From Phycisphaerae bacterium (lineage in GTDB: Bacteria > Planctomycetota > Phycisphaerae > Tepidisphaerales > Tepidisphaeraceae), in the NCBI GenBank assembly GCA_014379105.1, contig JACMML010000342.1, forward strand, positions 1 through 37,764: a DNA stretch of 37,764 bases. The letters are read 5' to 3'. Both the position numbers and the translations under genes were made by a program. Shown piece by piece: positions 8,740 to 17,444 of the stretch. Position 1 is the stretch's first letter; each line of letters starts with the position of its first letter. A model generated the notes under the pieces. It saw only the letters and a program-made list of their open reading frames with translations. It was not told where the DNA came from and searched no databases.

Positions 8740-10056
8740 ATGGAAACTCACGTCGGGATCGTTCTTCTGGGCTGCGGCGTTGTCGGCCGAGGCGTGCTTT
8801 CAATCCTGGATCAAGAGCGCGATCTGCTCAAGCAGCGGACTGGCATTCACTTTGACGTGCGCCACGTAGTCTGCCGCGACGTATCAAAGCACGCCGATAT
8901 CGCAGGCGTCTATCAACTGACAACTAACGCCGAAGCCGCCGTGACCGACCCGGGCGTGCAGATCGTCGTCGAACTCATGGGCGGGCTCGAGCCGGCGGGC
9001 GGACTCATCGCCAGGGCACTGAAGGCTGGAAAACACGTCGTCACCGCCAACAAGGCGCTTTTGGCGGTGCGGAGCGCCGAACTATTTAAGCTCGCTAAAA
9101 ATCACCACGTCTCCATCGGCTTCGAGGCCAGTTGCGGCGGCGGCATTCCGATCATCGACGCACTGACGCGCGGGCTTCTGGCCAATCGCATCGACGCGCT
9201 GCTCGGGATCATCAACGGCACGTGCAATTTCATTCTTTCACAGATGTCGCAACACGGCTGGGGATACGAGCAGGCGTTGAAGGAGGCGCAAAAACTCGGC
9301 TTCGCCGAGGCCGACCCGACGATGGACGTCAACGGCCGCGATACCGCGCAGAAGCTGGCAATCCTCGCGTCATTGGCATTTAACGTGGCGGTCGGTGAGC
9401 AGGATATCGCCGTCAGTGGCATCGACACGCTACAGGCGGATGACATCCGCTACGCGGCCGAGCTGGGCTATGCGATCAAGCTGCTGGCGATCGCGGAGCG
9501 CGTCGGCGAATCACTTGCATTGCGCGTCCACCCCACGCTTGTCCACAATGAAGACCTGCTGGCGGATGTCAGCGGCAGCTTCAACGCGATCAGTGTTTTC
9601 GGCCACGCGATCGGCCACCAGTTCTTCTACGGCCGCGGCGCCGGGCAGATGCCCACCGCCAGCGCGGTCGTCGCCGACCTGCTCGGAATCGCGATGGGCG
9701 TCATCCCCCACGCCTTTGAAAGGCTCAACGTCCACACCGATCTTCCTCCGGTCAAGGTGCTGCCGCCGGACCAGCTCGAATCCCGCTATTACCTGCGCGT
9801 CACCACCAGGGACCAGCCCGGCGCCTTCGCCGGCATCACCAGCGCCCTGGGCCGACACGGGATCAGCCTCAAGAGCGTCCACCAGAACGAGACTGACACC
9901 GGCGACAACCCCGTGCCCGTCGTCGTCACCACCCACCGCGCCAAACAAGGCGCAATGACCGCCGCCATCCGCGAGATCGACGCCTTGCCGTCTATTCAGT
10001 CGCCAACGATCTGCATCAGGATCATCGATCAACCGACGGAGTTCGGGCAAGTTTAA
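8740..10056 (+). CDS. hom: Homoserine dehydrogenase with C-terminal ACT domain
   Basis: METHVGIVLLGCGVVGRGVL, ELMGGLEPAGGLIARALKAGKHVVTANKALLA, GIINGTCNFILSQM, AQKLAILASLAF; ACT-like tail YYLRVTTRDQPGAFAGITSALGRHGISLKSV. ATG at 8740 preferred over TTG at 8731. Confidence 0.96.
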   Translation: METHVGIVLLGCGVVGRGVLSILDQERDLLKQRTGIHFDVRHVVCRDVSKHADIAGVYQLTTNAEAAVTDPGVQIVVELMGGLEPAGGLIARALKAGKHVVTANKALLAVRSAELFKLAKNHHVSIGFEASCGGGIPIIDALTRGLLANRIDALLGIINGTCNFILSQMSQHGWGYEQALKEAQKLGFAEADPTMDVNGRDTAQKLAILASLAFNVAVGEQDIAVSGIDTLQADDIRYAAELGYAIKLLAIAERVGESLALRVHPTLVHNEDLLADVSGSFNAISVFGHAIGHQFFYGRGAGQMPTASAVVADLLGIAMGVIPHAFERLNVHTDLPPVKVLPPDQLESRYYLRVTTRDQPGAFAGITSALGRHGISLKSVHQNETDTGDNPVPVVVTTHRAKQGAMTAAIREIDALPSIQSPTICIRIIDQPTEFGQV

Positions 10057-10122
10057 TGATCAGAGCCGGATCAATTGGTTCGCCTCCACCACGCCTTGCG
10101 CCTCGCGATAACCGAGAAGAAT

Positions 10123-10145
10123 CACGTTCACGTTCACGTTCACGC
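10123..10145. repeat. Short tandem repeat of CACGTT (3 full units plus partial)
   Basis: Direct reading: ...atCACGTTCACGTTCACGTTCACGct... Confidence 0.9.
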
Positions 10146-10196
10146 TGAAGCGTTTAGGATCTCGAGCAATATACTTCCTCATATGTCGAATGTTGG

Positions 10197-10202
10197 TATG
10201 AT
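10197..10202 (+). promoter_or_regulatory. Candidate extended -10 element upstream of parA-like gene
   Basis: TGGTATGAT (TGn + TATGAT) about 25 bp upstream of the ATG at 10228, followed by AAGGAG at the expected Shine-Dalgarno position. No convincing -35. Confidence 0.3.
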
Positions 10203-10227
10203 TTCCATTTAGGATAAGGAGTCGAAC

Positions 10228-11115
10228 ATGGCTATCGTAGTTGGCTTCATCAGTGAAAAAGGTGGGGTTGGTAAGACGACCGCATGCTATCATATTGCGG
10301 TCGGGCTGAACTGGCATCATGGCAAACGCGTGCTCGTGGTCGATGCTGACTATCAAAGAGGAGGAATCACTGGCCGATTTCTTCCGGACCTTCTTGAACA
10401 TTTTCGTACTGGCCGGCTTCCTCACACAACCCTATGGGACAAGTTTCAAGAACTATACACCGGCCAGCAGATAACTCCTGCCATTGACATTCTTTCCACA
10501 CAGGAAGGCCCAAAACTTATCCCCGCTGATCCAAGGCTATCGCAGGTTACGGTCGAGAAGATGCCAGCAACAAACAATATTAGGCAAAACAGCATGTCGC
10601 TGTGGCGACACTTATCACTCTTGCGATCAGTTCTTGAGCCGCATTTAGACAATTTTGATTATATCTTGATCGACTCACACCCTGAGATATCAGAGGTCTT
10701 GCGGGCCGTAATATATGCGAGCGATCATTGTGTTTCTCCAGTGAAGCTTGATCTACAATCCACCATTGGTGTTGCTTCGGCAATAGAGGCAATGAATGAC
10801 GTCAATGCTGATGTGGAAATGATGATCCATGCCATAAGTAATCTGCCAGTTCATCAGCCGACACGATTTTCTGGCGCAATGGGAATGATGGCTAGGGAAT
10901 GGGGCGGCATTCTAAAACGCACCGAGCGGACAGAGTACCATCGACTCCGACGCGCGGGAACGATTTTTGACTCTTATGTCACAGAAGGCGATGGATTGCG
11001 TCAAGCTGCCGCCGAAAGAATGCCCGTGTATAATGTGAAAGGCGCAAACGCCGAACGCCAAGCAACTCAGTTTCGTGAGATGACAACGGAGTTCATGACA
11101 CGATGTCAAGCATAG
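10228..11115 (+). CDS. ParA/MinD-family AAA ATPase
   Basis: Deviant Walker A EKGGVGKTT, VLVVDADYQ, DYILIDSHPEISEVLRAVIYASDHCVSPVKLD; upstream GGATAAGGAG ribosome binding site. Confidence 0.93.
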   Translation: MAIVVGFISEKGGVGKTTACYHIAVGLNWHHGKRVLVVDADYQRGGITGRFLPDLLEHFRTGRLPHTTLWDKFQELYTGQQITPAIDILSTQEGPKLIPADPRLSQVTVEKMPATNNIRQNSMSLWRHLSLLRSVLEPHLDNFDYILIDSHPEISEVLRAVIYASDHCVSPVKLDLQSTIGVASAIEAMNDVNADVEMMIHAISNLPVHQPTRFSGAMGMMAREWGGILKRTERTEYHRLRRAGTIFDSYVTEGDGLRQAAAERMPVYNVKGANAERQATQFREMTTEFMTRCQA

Positions 11116-11564
11116 AACAAAACAATGTCGATGTTAGACAGTTGGTTCGCTTTCTAGGAATTGAAGGTGCACGCGCGGGACTTACACAAAGTAAGCGATT
11201 GACTGTGGACATGCTCCGCAAATTAGCTGAGCCGCTCAAACTTAATTTACCCGAGAAAGCAACGCGCCAAGTATTGATCGACGAAATGGTAAAGATTGCA
11301 TCTCGAAGGATTGACAAGCCAATCCATGAGCTATTTGCCATGGGCGAAAACTCGTTATTAGAATACTTCGAGCAAGTCGAAGCAGAGCCAGCGGAGATTC
11401 TGGACATTCTAAAAGAACTTAACGTGTCGCCGCGGAGAGAGGGTCGCAAGACTCTTTTTGAATTTGCAGCAAGAGAGCTAAGTGAAACTGGCCGCTTTAT
11501 ACGAATTGCGGGTAAATCAGAACCCTCTAAGTCAAACTCGGGAAACGCAACGTATCGCCCTTAA
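11103..11564 (+). CDS. Small protein with SAP/HeH-like helical segment, overlapping the parA-like gene
   Basis: Start overlaps the parA-like 3' end by 13 bp; LTVDMLRKLAEPLKLNLPEKATRQVLIDEMV resembles the SAP/HeH pattern of short DNA-binding helical motifs. Confidence 0.7.
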   Translation: MSSIEQNNVDVRQLVRFLGIEGARAGLTQSKRLTVDMLRKLAEPLKLNLPEKATRQVLIDEMVKIASRRIDKPIHELFAMGENSLLEYFEQVEAEPAEILDILKELNVSPRREGRKTLFEFAARELSETGRFIRIAGKSEPSKSNSGNATYRP

Positions 11565-12441
11565 GTCTGTCGCTTTTTCTATCCGCATCCTCCAAACATG
11601 ACGCTATGCAGCGAATGTCGCGCCTCCTAATTGGCTGCGTATCTACCTTATAGCCTGCGCAGTTACGTCGCACAAGCCGAACGGTACCGACGCGCTTCTT
11701 CTCTCACAACCACCGTGTCGTCCTATCAGGCGAATCAAAGCGGACCTAGCTCTTTTAGGTGAACTGTCCGTAGATTCCTCAAATTCTCCGTGCTGAAAGG
11801 GCATGAATTAGTCCGTCAATACCGGCAACTCAGATCGGCTTGCGACAGGGGCCCTTCCCTTTAAGTCTCTTGTGGGCCGAGCGATGGATGCCGTACATGC
11901 ACCATGGCCGGTCAACAATCGGGGAAACGTTCGCAACGAAACTGGGTGCGTGAGCGCCTGCGCAGCGCCGCCACAACCGAAATAGAAAACGTCTACTCAT
12001 TTTTTGCGGTGTTCGAGGAACGTGCGCGCGTTTTTGCGCGCGCTGGCGCAGCGCGGCGGGTGTTTATGGAGGGGACGAAATGCGCGCCGGCTTCCTAGCG
12101 AAGTAACCGCGTTGATTACCTCGCCGAATGTCCATTGGAGAAAGGAAGACATCATGACCCGATCCGAAAAAACGAACCCAAACTCCCGGTCCGACACGCG
12201 CGAAACAAGCGAGGATGATTGCGCGTTAAGCAAGGCGGTCTGCGTGTACTTGGCGCGCGTTGGTTTTCCGGCCAAACAATGGCCGGGCATGAAGTTGCGC
12301 CCAAACGTGAAAATGAAAAGTGACGAAACGAGAAATCGCTGCTTTTTGGAAATGAATTTGCTCGGCGATGGTCGCCATGTATTTGCGGCGGCGATCGATT
12401 ATTCTGACGTGGAGTCGAAGCTGTTGGTTCGCAGGACACGG

Positions 12442-13638
12442 ATGCCCGATATGAAATACGCGATTCTCATCCCCGACGGAGCGGCGGACGATCCGCTTCC
12501 GGAACTGGACAACCGCACGCCGCTGGAAGCGGCGAATACGCCCAATATGGACGAGGTGGCGCGCCTGGGCGTGCTCGGCACGGCGCGGACCGTGCCCGAC
12601 GGCTTTGAGAGCGGCTCGGACGTGGCGACGATGTCGCTGCTCGGATACGACCCCGCGAAATACCATACCGGCCGCGCTCCGCTGGAGGCGGCGGCGCAGA
12701 AGATACCGCTGGCACCCACGGATTGGGTCTTCCGCTGCAATCTCGTGACCGTCATCGACGGCATCATGAAAGACCACTCGGCTGGCGGAATCAGCGACGC
12801 CGATGCGCGGACGATGATTCATGACCTGGAACGGGCGGTGCAGGTGCCGGGGCTGGAGTTTCATACCGGCGTGTCGTACCGGAATCTGCTGGTCTATCGG
12901 GGCTCAGAAAACTTCGAACTCGCGACGCGGCCGCCGCACGAAATCCTCGACGAGATGGTGAGCCGGCACCTGCCTAAGGGCATCGGTTCTGACATGCTTC
13001 AGAGCATCATGCAGCATTCGCAGCGCGTTTTCGCCGGGCATGACGTCAACCGCGTCCGCACCGCGACCGGGCACAATCCCGCCACGCAGGTGTGGCTATG
13101 GGGACAGGGGCATCCGCCGGCGATACCAAAATTCGCGGACCGGTTTGGAGTGAATCATGGGGCCATGATCACCGGCGTCGATCTCTTGCGCGGGCTTGCG
13201 GTATTGCTGGGATGGGATGTGGTGGAGGTGCCCGGCATGACCAGCTTCCACGACACCGATTACGCCGGGCAAGGCCGTGCGACGTGCGCGGCGCTGGACC
13301 GATTTGATATCGTCGTCTCCCACATCGAGTCGCCGGACGAAGCATCGCACCAGGCAGATTGGAAGACCAAGGTGGCGGCGATCGAGGCGATTGATGAGCA
13401 TGTCGTCGGGCCGGTGCTGGATAAGCTTCGGTCCGGGGACCAGTGGCGGCTGCTGGTGTTGCCCGATCATCCCACCAACATCGCCACCCGCCGCCACGGC
13501 TACGCACCGACGCTCTTTGCAATGTGCGGCATAGGGCTGGCTCCCGGAGGCAGCACGGCCTATAGCGAAGCTCAGGCGGTGCGGGGACAAACCATTTCTG
13601 AAGGGCATGAGCTGATGGCGGCGTTTTTAGGAAAGTGA
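12442..13638 (+). CDS. apgM: Cofactor-independent phosphoglycerate mutase family protein (ApgM/COG3635-like; possible ThrB2-type homoserine kinase)
   Basis: MPDMKYAILIPDGAADDPLPELDNRTPLEAANTPNMDEVARLG...GFESGSDVATMSLLGYDPAKYHTGRAPLEAAA. The ORF stays open upstream to 12004; an alternative start with a strong RBS lies at 12154. Confidence 0.9.
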   Translation: MPDMKYAILIPDGAADDPLPELDNRTPLEAANTPNMDEVARLGVLGTARTVPDGFESGSDVATMSLLGYDPAKYHTGRAPLEAAAQKIPLAPTDWVFRCNLVTVIDGIMKDHSAGGISDADARTMIHDLERAVQVPGLEFHTGVSYRNLLVYRGSENFELATRPPHEILDEMVSRHLPKGIGSDMLQSIMQHSQRVFAGHDVNRVRTATGHNPATQVWLWGQGHPPAIPKFADRFGVNHGAMITGVDLLRGLAVLLGWDVVEVPGMTSFHDTDYAGQGRATCAALDRFDIVVSHIESPDEASHQADWKTKVAAIEAIDEHVVGPVLDKLRSGDQWRLLVLPDHPTNIATRRHGYAPTLFAMCGIGLAPGGSTAYSEAQAVRGQTISEGHELMAAFLGK

Positions 13639-13756
13639 GCAGGAAACCCGCTTTGCCGACGCGCGGCTCCTATAGTCGGTGGACCAGTTGTTTTTGAGAA
13701 TCAGCGTACGATCACGGTATGATGGTAGATCACGTGGCCGAAGCTGAGATCCCCTT

Positions 13757-15757
13757 ATGTTCTCTGTTCGAAGTGCAACCCAAAGATTAATTGAGCCGCT
13801 GGAAACCCGGCGGTTGATGGCGTTTGAGGAATGGGGAGAGGCCGAGCGGCTTATCCGATTTCCCGATGCGCTGGACACGTTCGCGCTCACCCCGCTCACC
13901 GGCGCGGGGCAGACGGTTGCGATCATCGACTCAGGCATCGACTACACGCACAGCTCGCTCGGCGGCGGTTTGGGACCCACGTTTAAAGTGATAGGCGGGC
14001 ATGATTTTGTCGACCACGATGATGATCCACTCGACACCTTCGGCCACGGCACGGAAGTCGCGGGAATCATCGCCGCCGATGAATATATCTCCGATGGGCT
14101 GAAGCATCGCGGCATAGCGCCCGGCGCTAAGTTGTTGGCACTGCGTGTTGACGGCAGCGGACAATCATCCGTGCCGGACGACCGGATCGCCGAAGCGCTA
14201 CAATGGTGCCTCGATCATCGCGTCGAGTTTGGAATCACCATCGTAAACATCTCCTACGGCACCGGGCATTTTGACGAATCGACGGTCAGCAGCATCTATG
14301 GCAATAAAATCCTGGAACTCAATGACGCCGGAGTCAGCATCATCGCGGCGGCCGGAAATGGAGGCGTTGACGACGGTCCGGGCATCGACACCCCCGCCGC
14401 CGACCCGCGTGTGATCAGCGTGGGATCGGTGGATGCATCGGACCGCATCAGCAACTTCAGTGAGCGCGGGCGCATATTGAGTCTGCTCGCGCCCGGCGAG
14501 TTTGTCGCGACGACTCTGCGCGGCGGAGGCTTTGGAAATGTGGATGGCACCAGCTTCGCCGCGCCGTTTGTCGCAGGGACAGTCGCCCTTCTGCGGACCC
14601 GCGATGACACGCTTCGACCGGCGGACGTGCAGTCCATCCTCGCCGCATCAGGAGCTACTAATTTCGACGGAGATAGCGAAGCCGCGCCCGCGACCCGGAT
14701 GACATTTCAACGACTTGATATCTTGGCCGCGCTGCAGTTAACCGAAGCGCGACAGCCGGCGACGCCGGGCGATCAACTACTCTTCGGACGCGGCGGCAAC
14801 AACAACAGCATCGCGATCGACCACTACGGCGTCACTCATCTGATCTACTACGATTCCATCGCCGAAACGCTGCGCTACAGCACGCGCTCGACCGCCGGCA
14901 TCTGGTCGCGGCTGGCAACGATCGATACCGATCGCCCGAAGCAGGGAACGTATGCGTCAGTCGCAGTCGACAAATCCGGACGGCCATCGGTCGCATACTT
15001 CGATGCCACGCACGGCGATTTGCGATACGCCAACTTCAACGGCATACGCTGGTCGACGCAACTGCTGGAAGCCAAGAACTCCACCGGCCTATACGCTTCG
15101 CTGGTCTTTGATCGCAACCAGCGTCCGGTGATCTCCTATTATCGCAAGACCACCGGCGATCTGAAGGTCGCGCGGCAGTTGGACAACGATCAGTGGCAAC
15201 TCACTTCAGTCGACACCGCCGGCGATGTCGGGCGCGATTGTTCGATTTCCATTGATGAACGTGGACGGATTGGCGTCGCCTACGCGGACTCAACGCGCGG
15301 CTACCTGAAGTACGCGCTTTACAACCCGCGCGCCAAGGCGTGGTCGCCGTCGATCGTGGATGACAAGCCGCGCGGTGTCGCGTTTATGTCCGCCGGTTTC
15401 GACAACGCCAATAATCCGATTGTCAGCTACTACGACACCGAGCCGGCAGACTTGAAGATCGCCCGATTTACTGGCCGGCGATGGCGCATCGATCGCGTTG
15501 CATCGCGCGGGGGGACCGGGCTCTATTCCACACCATTTGTTCGCGATGATGATTCTGTAGACCTTTTCTACTACGACAAGCGCGCCAACGGCGTGCGGCT
15601 GGCAAGAGGCGATGTCGGTGCGTGGCAAGTATCTGGCGTGCAAAATGGGGGCGGCCGATTCATGACCGTCGCCGCGGATACGTTCGCGGGAATCTACCGC
15701 TACACCTATTACGATACCGCCGCACGAACGGTGAAGATCGACGAGCGCGAGATCTAA
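13757..15757 (+). CDS. S8 family serine protease (subtilase) with N-terminal LEPRR-like motif and C-terminal repeat (beta-propeller-like) domain
   Basis: Catalytic motifs VAIIDSGIDYTH (D), FGHGTEVAGIIA (H), DGTSFAAPFVAG (S). N-terminus IEPLETRRLMA. C-terminal half has repeats of ~46-50 aa (e.g. SVAVDKSGRPSVAYFDATHGDLRYA). Confidence 0.93.
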   Translation: MFSVRSATQRLIEPLETRRLMAFEEWGEAERLIRFPDALDTFALTPLTGAGQTVAIIDSGIDYTHSSLGGGLGPTFKVIGGHDFVDHDDDPLDTFGHGTEVAGIIAADEYISDGLKHRGIAPGAKLLALRVDGSGQSSVPDDRIAEALQWCLDHRVEFGITIVNISYGTGHFDESTVSSIYGNKILELNDAGVSIIAAAGNGGVDDGPGIDTPAADPRVISVGSVDASDRISNFSERGRILSLLAPGEFVATTLRGGGFGNVDGTSFAAPFVAGTVALLRTRDDTLRPADVQSILAASGATNFDGDSEAAPATRMTFQRLDILAALQLTEARQPATPGDQLLFGRGGNNNSIAIDHYGVTHLIYYDSIAETLRYSTRSTAGIWSRLATIDTDRPKQGTYASVAVDKSGRPSVAYFDATHGDLRYANFNGIRWSTQLLEAKNSTGLYASLVFDRNQRPVISYYRKTTGDLKVARQLDNDQWQLTSVDTAGDVGRDCSISIDERGRIGVAYADSTRGYLKYALYNPRAKAWSPSIVDDKPRGVAFMSAGFDNANNPIVSYYDTEPADLKIARFTGRRWRIDRVASRGGTGLYSTPFVRDDDSVDLFYYDKRANGVRLARGDVGAWQVSGVQNGGGRFMTVAADTFAGIYRYTYYDTAARTVKIDEREI

Positions 15758-17439
15758 ACCGGCGCCAGTGGGGACGCCGCCGTCGCCGGCAGCGGCGACT
15801 CATTGGGGCGCTTCCAGAGCAGATGGCGCTTCCAATGCGCATCGTCGCGATTCGGAAAATCAAGCCGGTAATGCGCACCGCGCGATTCGGTTCGCGTCAT
15901 CGCGGCGGAGGTGACCAGAAATGCCACGGTCAGCATGTTCTGCAACTCCCAGCCCGCAACCGCCTGTTCCGCACCGGCGGCCGGTAGAAATGTTTTGTCC
16001 ATCACGTACCGGCACCAGAACGCGATAATCTCGCGCGTCTCGGTGAGCCGATCTCCTGATCGTTCGATGCCGACGTTGCGCCACATCACGCTGCGTAATG
16101 AGCTTTTGACGTCGGTGACGTCGAGTTCGGTCTTGTGCGAGACGTCGATTCGGTGATCAAGCGTGTGCGGAAAAACGGCCGGTGACTCTTTGGCCCGAAG
16201 CGCCGCGTCGGTGCCGGCGCGAGCGCCAAATACGAGTCCTTCGAGCAATGAGTTGCTTGCCAGGCGATTGGCTCCGTGCAGTCCGCTGCAACTGGCCTCG
16301 CCAATCGCGTATAAGCCGGGCAAGGCGCTGCGGCCGTACAGGTCTGCATCCACGCCGCCGATCATGTAGTGGGTTGCGGGGTGGATTGGGATCGGCTGGT
16401 GCGCCATATCGATTTCAAATTCCTCGCACAGCCTGGCCAGTTGCGGAAAACGTTTTTTGAACGCCACAACCTCGAGATGCCGGACATCAAGGAACACGTG
16501 CGTATAGTTCGTCTTGCGAATCTGCTCCACGATCGCTCGCGAGACAACGTCGCGCGGCGCGAGTTCAAGATCCTTGTGATAATCCCCCATGAAGCGGTAG
16601 CCGTTGCGGTCGATCAGGTGCGCGCCTTCTCCGCGTACGGCCTCGGTCACCAGCGCGCGGCTGGAGCCGGCGACGTACAGGGTGGTCGGATGAAACTGGA
16701 CCATCTCCATATCGCCGAGTGTCGCGCCCGCCCGATACGCCATCGCGTGGCCGTCAGCGGTGGCGATCTTGGGATTGGTCGATTCGCGCCACAATTGACC
16801 GGCGCCGCCGGATGCGAGGATGGTCTGCGCCGCCCAGATGATCTGTATCTGTTTATCGATCATCGCCAGCAGCCCGATGCATTGGCCGTCCTGGGTGATC
16901 AGATCGATTGCGAAGCTATGCTCGCTGACGCGGATGGATTCGAACGAGCGGACTTTGTTGATCAGCGTCTGCGCCAGTTCCTTGCCCGTCGCGTCGCCAT
17001 ACGCGTGAAGAATCCGTGCATAGCTGTGGCCGCCTTCCAGGCCGTACGCGAGGTCATAAGCATTGCCGCTGTGCTTGTCGAAATTGATGCCCCACTTGAT
17101 CAATTCAATCACGCGTGGCGGTCCCTCTTCGATCACCGTCCGAACTGCTTTTTCATCGCACAACCCGACGCCGACAACTTCGGTGTCGCGAATATGCGCA
17201 TCCACCGAATCCAATGGCTGTAACACCGCCGCGATGCCGCCTTGTGCCCACCAGGTGTTGGATTGCTCGATCGTTTCTTTGGTCAGCAGTAATACGTCTG
17301 CGCCCGACTCAGCCGCGGCAATCGCGGCACGCAAGCCCGCCACGCCGCCGCCAATGACCAATACATCGGCGATCTGATGGGGAAGGCGCGATGCGCGGAA
17401 CGGCACGAGGTAGCGGCGTTGAGTAAGCGATTCGAACAT
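15754..17439 (-). CDS. nadB: L-aspartate oxidase
   Basis: VLVIGGGVAGLRAAIAAAESGADVLLLTKE, NTWWAQGGIAAVL, RGEGAHLID, MIGGVDADLYGRSALPGLYAIGEASCSGLHGANRLASNSLLEGLVFG. Confidence 0.96.
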   Translation of the reverse strand: MFESLTQRRYLVPFRASRLPHQIADVLVIGGGVAGLRAAIAAAESGADVLLLTKETIEQSNTWWAQGGIAAVLQPLDSVDAHIRDTEVVGVGLCDEKAVRTVIEEGPPRVIELIKWGINFDKHSGNAYDLAYGLEGGHSYARILHAYGDATGKELAQTLINKVRSFESIRVSEHSFAIDLITQDGQCIGLLAMIDKQIQIIWAAQTILASGGAGQLWRESTNPKIATADGHAMAYRAGATLGDMEMVQFHPTTLYVAGSSRALVTEAVRGEGAHLIDRNGYRFMGDYHKDLELAPRDVVSRAIVEQIRKTNYTHVFLDVRHLEVVAFKKRFPQLARLCEEFEIDMAHQPIPIHPATHYMIGGVDADLYGRSALPGLYAIGEASCSGLHGANRLASNSLLEGLVFGARAGTDAALRAKESPAVFPHTLDHRIDVSHKTELDVTDVKSSLRSVMWRNVGIERSGDRLTETREIIAFWCRYVMDKTFLPAAGAEQAVAGWELQNMLTVAFLVTSAAMTRTESRGAHYRLDFPNRDDAHWKRHLLWKRPNESPLPATAASPLAPV

Positions 17440-17444
17440 GAGGT

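Noticed and set aside
10060-10425. 121 aa - strand ORF across the parA-like start (C-terminus RFSVNVNVNVILLGYREAQGVVEANQLIRL)
   Set aside because: Overlaps the well-supported parA-like gene in antisense; the NVNVNV stretch is just the hexamer repeat. Could be a gene remnant but I cannot support it.
11565-12003. Gene-poor region after the SAP-like gene scanned for tRNA, att sites or ncRNA
   Set aside because: No cloverleaf-like sequence, terminator or direct repeats flanking the insert could be supported by eye.
12024-12043. Hairpin GCGCGCG-TTTTT-GCGCGCGC
   Set aside because: Short and alternating GC sequence; no following T-tract, so not a convincing terminator.
11904-12098. 64 aa + ORF upstream of the ApgM-like gene
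   Set aside because: Short, no clear RBS, no recognisable motif; overlaps another open frame.
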